Part shown: positions 34,876 to 45,707 of the stretch, one piece after another
Numbering within the stretch: the first letter of the stretch is position 1
Layout of the letters: each line of letters starts with the position of its first letter
Assembly (NCBI RefSeq): GCF_035046485.1
Contig: NC_085137.1
Coordinates: 15,653,346-15,717,345, forward strand
Reading direction: 5' to 3'
From: Aedes albopictus
Taxonomy: Eukaryota > Arthropoda > Insecta > Diptera > Culicidae
DNA length: 64,000 nt
Notes under the pieces: model-generated
Told to the model about the DNA's origin: nothing
The model's input: the letters and a program-made list of their open reading frames with translations, nothing else
Databases searched by the model: none
Position numbers and translations under genes: made by a program

Positions 34876-34988
34876 GCACGAGAAAGGCAAAAACATGATA
34901 TAAATCATTGCTTCAAAATAACTAATTTATATCATAATTCGATACAACTTTAAAGCAGTTCTATCTAAATACCAATCAACTTAAGTAT

Positions 34989-36262
34989 TGTTACGCCCAC
35001 GCCCACGCGTCTGTGGCTTGGACGTCCGTTCGCCCTAGGCCAGCTTACCTCTTTGATTTTGCCTCTCAGGGTCGGCACACGTGCTTAGGAATACTCACCG
35101 TAACAGACCTATGAATATCTCAATCTGAAATTTCTTTTCTTTCGAAGTTTGCAAAGAACTAAAGGCAACTTTTGAATTTCACCCAAAAAAAACTAGGAAT
35201 TTAATTTAATATTTAAAATTTTCTTTAATTTTGGCGCAAAACTTTTACAGGCACTCAATCTATGGCAATTTATCAAAGATAGTAACTCACTCTCTATGCT
35301 CAGATGATGCGGGATCTGGTGTCGTCGTCGAGGTCGAGGCGCCCACGTGCCGCCCAACCGCCCTATGCTTGCAGGTACACAGGATCGCTTCACCCTTAAC
35401 GGGCCTGGCGCTTTCTCACGGGTCGTGTGTTGATGGACGACCAATTGGTTCTTGGGAGCGGTAACACTATGTTCGGCACTTTTCACTGAGAGGGATTCTG
35501 TCTAACTCGCGGACTACGACACCTTGCCTATCCGGCCAACTAGCTTTACAAAGCGCACACGTGTCGATTTAGACTTTTGAACCGGCAGGCGACCTCTCAC
35601 AGGGGGAACTGGCCTCTCGTTAGCGATTAGGAGGTCCAGTATGCCACTATATGGCCACTAAAAGCACTAACACCACTTTTAATGTCCTCGCGAGTCAGCA
35701 CTGATTTACTAGTTGGCACAATTACCAGGTGATACGTTCACCAGACGTTATATTACTCCCCAAACTGTGGGTTTTTCGTACACTTGCCGAACACTTTGTA
35801 ACAAAACTCGATGCGCTATCTTGGCTTCCCAGGATCGAAAAAAAGAGCGGCCGATGGGTGTGGGCCACTTATATACCCTCAGGGTAAATTCTTGGAGCAT
35901 CGGATGATCATCGCGCGTATTCACACCTACTTCATTCCACGAAAGGTGTGGTGGTACAGCACCTGATATATCTTCCACAGATACTCCCGCGGTTCGAGCA
36001 GTTGGAAGATATTTGTGAGTCGAGCAGTTTAGCCTATCTGCCTGGGTAGTTGAATTTCGAAATGCCCTATCGGTCCATAGTATTCTACTACTTCGTTTCT
36101 ACTTTGAATTAGGGTGATTCAAAATAGTTTTTTTTTATTTTTATATAAAGCAAATTTAGTTCTTGCATATCATTTACATTTACTTTCATTTTGTTTCTAT
36201 TCAATGGCAAAACTAACATCAAAAAAGAGAAATTTGTGATGGAACAATTGTCAAATGTTACA
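34989..36262 (-). mobile_element. Candidate solo LTR (1274 bp)
   Basis: The segment starts TGTTACG, ends GTTACA, and is flanked by GTAT at 34985-34988 and 36263-36266. On the minus strand a TATATAAG promoter-like motif (about 35870) is followed by GC-rich, exon-like sequence and an AT-rich end, as in a retroviral-type LTR. No internal gag-pol is present. The 4-bp duplication could be chance. Frames at 35193-35486, 35713-35907 and 35748-35978 lie inside and have no motifs. Confidence 0.45.
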
Positions 36263-36266
36263 GTAT

Positions 36267-37214
36267 ATTACAGGGAGTTATAACACAGGTCAGTGAATCA
36301 AAATTCAACCATCGCGCAACAATAATGACAATGTCGCAACCTGTATTTGTTGCGACAAACCAACCCATGCGACATAAGTTTGTCCCAACTTGAAAATAAC
36401 ATCGTACACCACGAGTTTAGAGATTTTTAAGCCTTGCATTGCGATTTTCGAACGGTAACTTCGAGTCGATAAACACTGCAACTCTGGTGAAGCTCTATCA
36501 TCAAACAGTTTCGACTTTGGGTTAGCAATAATTGATTATTCACGAGTTGAAAAGTACGCAACAAATTCAGCTTCCGTTTTGTCTGCAACAAAAAATTTCG
36601 AGATCATGTCATTATCTGTTACCAGTAGGGATAAAAAGTAATCGTCGCACCTTCTTTGTTGCTTGTTTGGTGCCTCTTTTGTCTGACAATTCTCTTCACT
36701 GGCCTAAACTGATTAACTTAGTAGATATATCATTTTTGTCCTTTCTACACCATAGCCATGAATACCAAGTACTTCGGAGCTAATTTAATCGACTGATTAA
36801 GAGATATTAGACAAAGTGTATCTCGCTGATTTTCTTACCCATTTGTTAATCGATACAAGAACCTTTGGCAGTTAACAAAAGATACAATATTCCAGAATAT
36901 GTGAGCTATTTTTTAAACATTCCATGAAAGATTCTAGGAGGTGTCTGGCATTTCTGGTAGTTTAGTCCATGGTCCATGATGCTTTTTTGGAAACCAATCC
37001 ACTAGATGCCAAATCCACAATATTTTCTAGAACTTTTGGTCAATTACACAAAATAAATATGTTAAATACAAATAATACAACAATAATGTTAATAAGTGTA
37101 AGAAGGGTTCTGTTCACCATAGGTGGATTAAATCGGGTTTTTCGATCTGTGATGGAACTTGGCCCTAAACTTTAACGTTTTCAATGTCACACTTGCGTTC
37201 CCATAAGCACGAGT
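36267..37214. other. AT-rich spacer, no gene seen
   Basis: Short frames at 36532-36783 and 36969-37175 have no recognisable features. TTGCGAC motifs near 36310-36380 occur in both orientations but form no clear element. Confidence 0.45.
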
Positions 37215-37216
37215 TA

Positions 37217-38297
37217 CCCGAGCAGAGGAGAATATCAAAATAATAACAACTGAATCACAAACCCTGTTTTTATATCTTGGTTAGTTATCATTAACTTATT
37301 GAGACATAACTTTTCCATAACAGGTTTTGTTGGGCAATCTTATTTTGTTTTGATCCTGCTATTGGTATATTTTCTTTAAATAACATTTTGATAAGATGTT
37401 TTGTTGTAGAACAAGTTCTGTTATTACTGTATTATTGAGAGTGCACCATTATTTGATCATCAATAGCACAACAATAAAATTTTGCAATCACAACTACACC
37501 ATGCGAGATTTACAGCAAAATAAATGAAAAAGTTAACATTTGATGATTTCCACACAAAAAGCCATGTTTGGAGTCTTTGAGCCATATCTTCGGTGTCTAT
37601 GAATGGGTTAAGCTGAACTTTTGACACGGAACTAAGAATTATTTGTAATTTTAATTTCTATTTAGTTCGATCCATTTCAGTGGAAAAAAATGTAGAATTT
37701 CTGTTGGTTCTGTTTAGGAAATAAAAAAGTCAACAACCGCATGATCCACCACAGCTCATAAACAAATTTTGAAATTATCTCAAGGCCGTATGGGCCAGGA
37801 AGACTGGAATCGTGTCATTTTCTTTGGATGACTGTCTTATGAGTTATAGTGGGTTATGGCCTTAGTCATGGCTGTTTATTACTTTTTATTTTTAAAATGG
37901 AACCGACAGAAATTCATTTTTTCCTCTAAAATGGCTCGAACTTTAGGAGTTACATATCTACCTTGCGAGGATAAAAAAAACTTTGTTATGATTCTGATAT
38001 TATAACTCATTTCGCATCCATATTGTTATCAATAACTGTATAATTTCAAAATTTGTTATTGAAACATTGTATAAATGCACTGTTATTAAGTTGTTATGAA
38101 ACTAACAAAACCTGTTATTCAACTGGTCTTACAGGAACATTTTTTTGTTATGATTTTTGTTGTTTTGCCGCTTATGACAGACAAGTTTATAACATGGTAT
38201 GTTATGTTAATAACATGAAAATAACTCTTTGCGGTACTCAGTTATATTGCCAAAATAACACATTTTATTATGCTGTTGGTATTCCCTTCTGCTCGGG
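37217..38297. mobile_element. TA-flanked MITE, ends CCCGAGCAGA
   Basis: The ends CCCGAGCAGAGGAGAATA and CCCGAGCAGAAGGGAATA are inverted and flanked by TA (37215-37216, 38298-38299). The interior is AT-rich with many GTTAT/ATAAC motifs. No transposase is seen. The 228-residue frame starting at 38053 crosses the right border and is not a gene of the element. Confidence 0.75.
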
Positions 38298-38299
38298 TA

Positions 38300-39287
38300 G
38301 GGTTAGAAGACTCACCTCCATAGGAGTTCAATTCAATATGCTTCTTGTTTGTTATAACGCCACAATCTGCTTGCGTGAACTTTCCCACCACCATCGGAAA
38401 AGACCAAAGTTATGCCACCACCGTCATCGACGACGAATGGGAACGACAAAATTGGAATTGAACAGGTGCCCTCAGCCGCACCACTATGCCGGAGGCCATG
38501 GCCATGGCCTGAACTTTATTGCGGTGCTACACAGTGGGAGCGAGTTGTTTTCTTTGGACATTGGCGGCCATCAGGATCAGGACATCGAAGAGCGTAACGA
38601 AACAGACAGTTGCCATTCCTATGCACATTCGTGCGCTCTGTCAAGTACCTATCTCTATCGCATGAATGATGCTACACCACCGCACCGACGGCAACTTGTA
38701 CAACCAAATGTCGCTCCTTCTCCCAGAGTAGCGAGGTAATTCGATGGCATGGCGCAAGAAATTGGAATCGGAAACCGTATCGGAAGGAAGGCACGCGCGT
38801 GACAATCTCTCAATTGGAATGCTTTCGATTCGTCGTCGTCGTCCTGCTGGATTGACAAGATTGGATTCTGCACCCAGAAGGAAAATGACTTGTGTTTCAA
38901 GTCGTGTGTGATGGAGACGTGATTGACGGGCACAAAATAGGGATATACGGAAGAAACGTCGCGTCTCTGTGTGCGATTACTTTACGATTGGTGTGAAATA
39001 GGTAGCAAAAACCTACTTTAAGTGTATTTAATAATAGTGAAGCTGTTCGCCTAGTATGAAAGTGCACTTGCTTCATTCGGTCCAATCATTCCTGAATATT
39101 TCATTTTAAAACTCCCAAAACTGACATAGAATAAAGTGGTACCAAGAAAGGCTGCACTAATTTGCAATCCAGGTATCATACTGTATCATTATCACTCGTT
39201 TCTGCATTGCTTACGTTTCACCTTGGCAATCATCGTCGTCGTCAGCTTCGTCGTCTCTGTCCAACCAGATAAGTTGTTCGTTCATTA
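38300..39287. other. Possible ancestral DNA, no supported gene
   Basis: The region has balanced composition and short GTC/CGT trinucleotide runs (about 38828-38847 and 39229-39256). Frames at 38412-38597 and 38655-38933 show no motifs. An exon or 5' UTR of a host gene cannot be excluded. Confidence 0.35.
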
Positions 39288-39295
39288 GTGTCAAC

Positions 39296-39698
39296 CAGGG
39301 ATGGCATTCACCATTTGCAGAGAGTTACATTCACTTGCTACTATCTCAGTTCAGAAGCATGCTATCGAAAAACAATGTATGGATGAATTTAACCTTGTAA
39401 TTTATTCTGAAAGTTTGCCAAATAACATTGGGGTCGCAAACGTATACCAAAGTCGTGAGCGAGCTGTGAAAGCAACTCTCCACGCCGTGAATGTAAATTA
39501 CATTCACGACGTGGAGAGTTGCTTTCACAGCTCGCTCACGAGTTAAGCATGCGTGTGCGACCCTTATGATATTCGGCAAACTTTCAGATAAAACTACAAG
39601 GTAAAAGTCATCCATACATTGTTTTTTGATAGCATGCTTATGAACTGAGATAGTAGCAAGTGAATGTAACTCTTTGCAAATGGTGAATGCCATCCCTG
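39296..39698. mobile_element. Perfect-length hAT-type palindrome, 8-bp duplication GTGTCAAC
   Basis: The 403-bp element begins CAGGGATGGCATTCACC and ends with its complement. GTGTCAAC flanks it at 39288-39295 and 39699-39706. The arms are 201 bp with one central base (39497) and few mismatches, so there is no loop. The TIR and duplication length fit hAT. Two mirror frames (39301-39546 plus, 39346-39705 minus) are the same arm read on each strand. Confidence 0.92.
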
Positions 39699-39706
39699 GT
39701 GTCAAC

Positions 39707-40660
39707 CATAATATTAGCGCAAAACTGTTCCAACATTAAGGTGACAGCAACTTTTCGTTAGTTAAACTTGACAAAGCAAAGATGGGGGAAAAAGTTAACT
39801 TCTGGCAAACGCTGAAGCACATTCTTCGAGTCGTCGTCGGAGATGAACCAAGAAACCTGGAAAAGTGTAACGACAAAAGAGATTCACCGAAAGATTCAAA
39901 TTTTTCACTTTCCACCTTTGGAGTCACATCTCTCGCAGTCGAGAGGTAAAAGTCAGTCAGTCAGTCGGCGAAGAAGACGAACTTGGCTCCAGTTCTGCCT
40001 GCTGCAGTCAGCTGGGAGGGCGGAGAGAAAAAGTTTTTCCTCCTCGAGACGCTGAAGCGCGAATAAAGAAATGATTGGATGGGACTTGATGTTGGATTCA
40101 CATGCAATTTTTCCGTCTTGGCTGCTCTCGCTTGGGACCGTTGCCGCCGCTGCTCGTTCGTGTGTTTGTGTCAGCTTCTATCCTTCCGCCCGCGTGATTT
40201 CCGTGCATCTTGGCTTTTGGAAAATGAGGGGAAATAGTTTACAAGTCAAAAACGTTTGTAGAGCACGTATACTGAAAGCGACCGGGGAGAAGAGAAGAAT
40301 GGGAACGACTGGGCAAAAGTTAATTCAAGCGGGAAAAAAGTTTAATGAAAAATATCGGTGAATGTGCAGGGAAATGTTGTGTTCCGGGGTCTGATGACGT
40401 TGTAGTACATTTGCAAACGAGGAAGCGACGAAAGTGTAGAAGAATGTGATGAGGAGAGAAGTGAACTAAAAATTACTTTTGACTTTTGATGAAATTAAAC
40501 TTTTTTTTACGTTGTCGGTGTCGTCAACTTGGGAGATGGTGTAAGTGGAAGGAATGGCTTACAAACGGAAAACCGCAACGTATTTCTGAAATTTTAAAGT
40601 TGAATTTGAGCGCTGTTAAGTTTTAGTTTTGCTTCATTGGAAATAGAGTAACACTGTGAA
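39707..40660. other. Possible host flank with AGTC run, no gene called
   Basis: The sequence is more balanced in composition than its neighbours and has a run of AGTC units (about 39950-39966). Frames of 60-100 residues at 39843-40361 are unconvincing. A host 5' exon is possible but unsupported. Confidence 0.3.
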
Positions 40661-40896
40661 TACAGACAATTCAAATCGAGGATTTTTTATGAAATTTATG
40701 TTGAATTGCAAGCGCGGTAAGGGCTGGGCAATTCGCGCAATACAGATCCCATACATTACATACATTTATTTGTTCAACATCACATTTAAGACAAGACATA
40801 ATCAACAATAGTACGCCACAATACTCGGTTTGTGGCTGCTGCTCTCCATCCTCGGTCGCGCCCAATGCTCACCAGGTCACGTACCACCTGGTCCGC

Positions 40897-42199
40897 CTAT
40901 CGTGCTCTCTGCGCTCCACGCCTTCTTGTGCCAACCGGATCAGTTGCAAACACCAGCTTTGCAGGGTTGTTGTCCGGCATTCTTGCAACATGTCCTGCCC
41001 TCCGTATCCTTCCGGCTTTGGCCGTAGAGGACCACACCGGTCTTATTAGCGTTTTGTACATGGTGCATTTGGTGCGTGGGTGAATCTTTTTCGACCGCAG
41101 TTTCTTCTGGAGCCCGTAGTAGGCCCGACTTCCGCTGATGATGCGCCTCCGAATTTCTCGGCTCACGTTGTTGTCAGCCGTCAGTAAGGATCCGAGGTAG
41201 ACGAATTCCTCCACCACCTCGAAAGTATCCCCGTCTATCGTAACATTACTACCCAGACGGATCCGGTCGTGTTCGGTTCCGCCTACCAGCATGTACTTTG
41301 TTTTTGAGGCATTCACCACCAGTCCGACCTTTGCTGCTTCGCGTTTCAGGCGGGTCAGCTATGCCACCGTTCCAAATGTTCTGGCAATAATGTTCATGTC
41401 GTCCGCAAAGCACACAAATTGACCGGATTTTGTGAAAATCGTTCCCCGGCTGTTGAGCCCGGCATCACACCTTCCAGAGCGATGTTGAAGAGTAGGCATG
41501 AGAGTCCATCACCTTGTCTCAGTCCCCGGCGAGATTCGAATGAACTGGATAGTTCACCCGAAACCCTTACGCAGTTTTGCACACCGTCCATCGTTGCTTT
41601 AATCAGTCTAGTCAGCTTCCCAGGAAAGCCGTTTTCGTCCATGATTCTCCATAGCTCTGCGCGGTCGATACTGTCGTATGCCGCTTTGAAGTCCATGAAC
41701 AGGTGATGCGTTGGGACCTGGTATTCACGACATTTCTGGAGGATTTACCGTACGGTAAAGATCTGATCCGTTGTCGACCGGCCGTCGATGAAGCCGGCTT
41801 GATAACTTCCCACGAACTCATTCGTTTTAGGTGACAGACGACGGGAGATGATCTGGGATAGCACTTTGTAGGCAGGATTCAAAATAGTGATCGCCCTGAA
41901 GTTCTCACATTCCAAATGGTCGCCTTTCTTGTGAATGGGGCAGATTACCCCTTCCTTCCACTCCTCCGGTAGCTGTTCGGTTTCCCAGATCCTGACCATC
42001 AGCCGATGCAGACTGGTGGCCAACTTTTCTGGGCCCATTTTGATGAGTTCAGCTGCGATGCCATCCTTACCAGCTGCTTTGTTGGTTTTGAGCAGGTGAA
42101 TGGCATCCTTAACTTCCCTCAGCGTGGGAGTTGGTTCATTTCCGTCCTCCGCTGCACTAACGTCGTCGTTTTCTCCGTTGCCGTGGGCTCCCGTGCCTA
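40897..42199 (-). pseudogene. RTE reverse transcriptase, central and C-terminal part
   Basis: Reading from 42199, the frame gives KAAGKDGIAAELIKMG, EEWKEGVICPIHKKGD, ENFRAITILNPAYKVLS and GFIDGRSTTDQIF. It hits TAA at 41745-41747 and goes on in phase with MDFKAAYDSIDRAELW and RRGLRQGDGLSCLLFN. A one-base shift near 41460 follows; the catalytic FADD is readable in another phase near 41400, then a stop near 41357. The last part (41319-40897) has VEEFVYLGSLLTAD and REIRRRI, a thumb-region signature of RTE RTs. The breaks are ordinary decay. Confidence 0.9.
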
Positions 42200-43210
42200 C
42201 ACGCGAAAAAATGCGTTCCGATATTCCTGAACAAAAAATCATAGATAAAGGAACAGACAGGTTGATCACAACCGTGATTTAGTTCCCGTAAATGTGTTTC
42301 AAAAAACCAGCATTCACGATAACTTATCTCAAAAATAGGAACACAATTCACGCCTCCTCAGTCCCGTAGTTCGTTTAGTAACGCAACCAAAAACAGGATC
42401 TCAAATCACGATATCGAGGAACCTAGCAATGGAATTCGTGATTTTGTTTCCAACAATGCGAATTTCGTTCACGCGCGCTGTCATAATTGATAACGGTCGC
42501 GTTCACAGTAGTCAACACAAGTGCCTTGTGTTTGTAGTGCCCGGGTAGAGCTTTCATTTTAAATGTTCCTGTTTTGTGAAAAAAAAACAATTTCTGTAGT
42601 TTTTAAGTGACATGTGAAAGTGTTATTTGACTGTTCCGGAGAAATGACTTTCCTAGAATCCAACGAGCAAGCACACAATGGACACAAGTAGGTACAAAAC
42701 GAGATCACCGCAGTGCATCGTTGCTGTTTCGTCATGCCCCTGATGGTGTTGATTTTAACTACCGCAAGAAAATAGTCAGCATTATTATTGAAAACATATA
42801 GTTTATTCGAAATTGAAAGTGAAATCGACGGATAAAATGTACTAAAATTCTATTTTCCGTGACTAAATATAAAAATAAGAGTGAAACCGTGCCCGTTGCC
42901 TGAACCGGATCAAATTTTACGTTTTTGCAACCTCTGTTCCTCTCCGCAGAACGGTTTTGCAGACCGTGAACTATGTTCCAGGTACCGTGAGTCGGGTTCC
43001 TGCCTTCGTGAACATAATTTTTTTCGCCGTGAACTAAGTTCCCATCTTCGTGAATGGAATCGTAGATCGCAGGCGTTACGTTTATACTGTGGAACAAAGT
43101 TCACGTTAGTGTGACTTTAATTCATGGTGTACAATCGTAAATGAAAATCTTGCTTGTTCCAGCACTCGTGATTGATTGTGGACAATTTCCAGAACGGATT
43201 TTTATGCGTG
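42200..43210. mobile_element. TA-flanked MITE inside the RTE RT
   Basis: The ends CACGCGAAAAAATGCGTTC/CACGCATAAAAATCCGTTC are inverted and flanked by TA (42198-42199, 43211-43212). It is 1011 bp, AT-rich and non-coding. Within it TTCGTGAAC/GTTCACG-type motifs recur in both orientations (42290-42430 and 42960-43110), suggesting further internal pairing. Confidence 0.8.
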
Positions 43211-43560
43211 TACGTTCTCCACACCGTTCAGGTGCTGATCGAAGAGCTGCTTCCACCTTTCGATCACCTCACGTCCATTCATCGAGCGGCCTTCGTCTTT
43301 ATCCCTGCATATTTCGGCTCGCGGCACGAAACCGTTGCGGGATGCGTTGAGCTTCTGATAGAACTTCCGTGTTTCTTGGGAACGGCACAGCAGTTCCATT
43401 TCTTCACACTCCGCTTCTTCCAGGCGGCGCTTTTTCTCTCGAAAGAGGCTGGTCTGCTGTTTCCGCTTCTCTTTATAATGTTCCACGTTCTGTCGGGTCC
43501 CTTGCTGCAGCATTACCGCCCGCACTGCGTTCTTCTCCACCAAAACTGGCAGCACTGCTA
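43211..43560 (-). pseudogene. RTE linker between endonuclease and RT
   Basis: This 117-residue piece (EEAECEEMELLCRSQETRKFYQKLN, then VIERWKQLFDQHLNG) is the segment between endonuclease and RT in RTE elements. Its upstream partner is at 54590-54723 and its downstream partner starts at 42199. A shorter, diverged copy of the same segment is at about 62190-62290. Confidence 0.85.
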
Positions 43561-43959
43561 TGTGATATGCACAGCTGATTGCTACTCCGTGTTTTGACCG
43601 TTTTTAATGTTTTTTCACCGTTTCTAATTTGTTATTGGTCGGCTTATTCGCGAGTGAAAGAGTTTAAGAATATCCATCCAGTGTAATTCATCCTGTATGA
43701 TGTGCATAGTTGCTGTAAAAGTGGATAAACTGAAGTGTTTTTGGTAAAGCTTTCGTTGTTTACCAGCTCATTCTCAAGTATACCTACCTGCGTGTTTGTT
43801 TTCTGTGTGAAGCGACGTCTACCAGAATATACTTGAAACTATATCGAGCTTTTGTGGGACCTATCTGGCTCGGGTAGCTGCATACGTATAGGCGCATTCG
43901 CTGAATTCATAAAACCGTCATATTGCGGCACTTTGAGCTAGTTCTTTATCGCACACAAG

Positions 43960-45030
43960 ATGGAATTATGCCCAGTATGCTCTACAACGCCAGATTCGGG
44001 AAGAATGGTTAAGTGCAGCGGATCTTGCGGTATGACGTTCCATTTTACATGTGTGGGCATGACCAAATCCCATTACTCATCGTGGGCGGCCAAAATTGGA
44101 TTGATGTGGTTTTGCGAATCTTGCCGTTTGAACTATGACCCTGTTGTCTACGAACGAGAAAAGGTGATTATGAAAGCCTTACGCGAGGTGTTGATTCGTG
44201 TTGACTCTATGGACACTCGTCTTGGCAACTATGGAGAGAACCTCCGAAGGCTCAATAAAACTCTCTACGCTAAGCAGTTGCATTCAAAACCCTCCGATTC
44301 CTTGGACCACACGACGTTTCTACAAACTATCGATGCTATGAACCTGGACGATACCTTAGACGACACAATTAATCGCTCTAGATCGGGTGATGATACTTCT
44401 TTCTTCCAAGTACTTGATGAGATTAACAGCTCGATCTCCAATATTCCGGACAAGTTCGTAGTCGGGTCAAATAAGCGTGTCCAAATCATCACTGGTCACC
44501 CGGAAATTTCTGGAAATTCGACGATTAGAACAGGCACTGATGTGACTACATCTGCTGTTCCGAAACAGCATGCATTTAACGATGACGGTGAAGCTGGCTC
44601 CTCTCGTGACGCCACCCGGGTAGAGGTCAACTCTGCAGTCCGGTCTACTTCAGCGGGTAATAATTCTGAACCCATCGTTAATCGTGAAACCAACCGTGTG
44701 ACTTTGAAAGTAGCTTCTGGTTCCCGTGCTGCAAACGACACCGAGTCTTTCTACGTCAACCCATTCGATCCCGATCAAGGTGAAGATGATGTGAAAAAAC
44801 ATGTTATGGACATTTCCAATCTTCATTCGTCGCTTGTTGAAGTGATTAAACTAGTCCCCCGAGGAAAACACGTAGAAGATCTTTCGTTTGTCTCATTCAA
44901 AGTCACTGTGGGTAAATCAGCATCACAAGTAGTAGGAGACCCTTTTTATTGGCCCACTGGAATTTCTGTGCGATTGTTTGAACCCAACCAAAAAAACGGA
45001 TCAGCTGTACGACTTCCGAACACACAGTAA
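43960..45030 (+). CDS. PHD-finger ORF1 protein
   Basis: This intact 356-residue protein starts with a PHD-like finger: C4, C7, C19, C23, H28, C31, C52, C55. A helical stretch (about 70-110) and an acidic Ser-rich linker follow. The C-terminal domain (about 245-345) ends in LSFVSFKVTVG and DPFYWPTGISVRLFE. The same architecture occurs in the ORF1 at 2668-3381. It would coat element RNA and help target-primed reverse transcription. ORF2 begins shortly downstream in another phase. The frame is unbroken, whereas ORF2 has been hit three times. Confidence 0.88.
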   Translation: MELCPVCSTTPDSGRMVKCSGSCGMTFHFTCVGMTKSHYSSWAAKIGLMWFCESCRLNYDPVVYEREKVIMKALREVLIRVDSMDTRLGNYGENLRRLNKTLYAKQLHSKPSDSLDHTTFLQTIDAMNLDDTLDDTINRSRSGDDTSFFQVLDEINSSISNIPDKFVVGSNKRVQIITGHPEISGNSTIRTGTDVTTSAVPKQHAFNDDGEAGSSRDATRVEVNSAVRSTSAGNNSEPIVNRETNRVTLKVASGSRAANDTESFYVNPFDPDQGEDDVKKHVMDISNLHSSLVEVIKLVPRGKHVEDLSFVSFKVTVGKSASQVVGDPFYWPTGISVRLFEPNQKNGSAVRLPNTQ

Positions 45031-45060
45031 TACCTCTCCAACGTTGTTCTTCCTCTCCAC

Positions 45061-45707
45061 ACCCGGGACGCACCGCAATTAGCTCTACGGAAGCCCTGGA
45101 ACCTACCCACACAGTCCAGTCCCTCCAGCCAGCGCTCATCAGCCGTCCCGGTCCTGTGTTGGGATCAGGTGAAGGGGTCTTCCAAACTATGCTTGCAGGC
45201 AAGTACAAACAGAATAAGAATTTTTCCCGCTCTGATGATCTTCCGTCCAGCAGTTCCTGGCATAGCTCCCGCGTTCGTGAAGAGCTATCAACAATTCAGC
45301 CAGCTCAACATATTTCAACGACCGACTTCCTGCACCCGGGACGCATTACATCTAGCACTATGGAAGTCCTGGAGCCTACCCACACAGTCCAGACCCACCA
45401 GCCAGCGCTCATCAGCCGTCCCGGTCCTGTGTTGGGATCAGGTGAAGGGGTCTTCCAAGCTGTACTATCAGGCAAGTATAGTTTGAACACGAATTTGTCC
45501 TGCTCTGATGTTATCCCGCTCAACAGCTCGTGCAACAATCACAACGCTCGTGATCAAACTATTTCGGCTAACCAGTGTATACGGCGAATATTGACCACTG
45601 GCAATCCTCATCCGGGACGCACCACACTTAGCACTACGGAAGCCTTGGAACCTACCCACACAGTCCTGACCATCCAGCCAGCGCTCATCAGACGTCCCGG
45701 TCCTGTG
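45061..45707 (+). CDS. ORF2 N-terminal repeat region, first part
   Basis: An open phase here encodes imperfect repeats of about 92 residues, starting at HPGRT, passing ALEPTHTV and QPALISRPGPV, then VLGSGEGVFQ...GKY..N.NFS.SDD. DNA units start near 45061, 45336 and 45617, about 275-281 bp apart. No ATG opens the phase. The region is Pro/Ser/Thr-rich, probably unstructured, and precedes the endonuclease. The R1-like insertion cuts the third unit at 45707, and the phase resumes at 48588. Confidence 0.75.

Larger units (their letters stand above)
31346..34888. repeat. Satellite with GCCATCTTGGATTTT sub-units, bounded by inverted ends
   Basis: Copies of a unit of about 160 bp run through 31480-31835, 32543-32640 and 33860-34450. 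They combine ATACCCATATTGCATGG, AACTCCATTAAACAGCC and several 18-bp GCCGCCATCTTGGATTTT sub-units. Two MITEs split the array. The inverted 13-mer GCCTTTCTCGTGC at 31346-31358 and 34876-34888 may mark the ends of one larger element. Frames in it are not genes. Confidence 0.75.

Noticed and set aside
35193..35486. 97-residue minus-strand frame as a host protein
   Set aside because: It lies in a candidate LTR and has no recognisable domain or splice context.
38053..38739. 228-residue Cys- and His-rich frame
   Set aside because: It starts inside a MITE and crosses its border, and its His/Cys content follows no known motif spacing.
39301..39705. Two similar proteins on opposite strands
   Set aside because: They are the same palindrome arm read from both sides.
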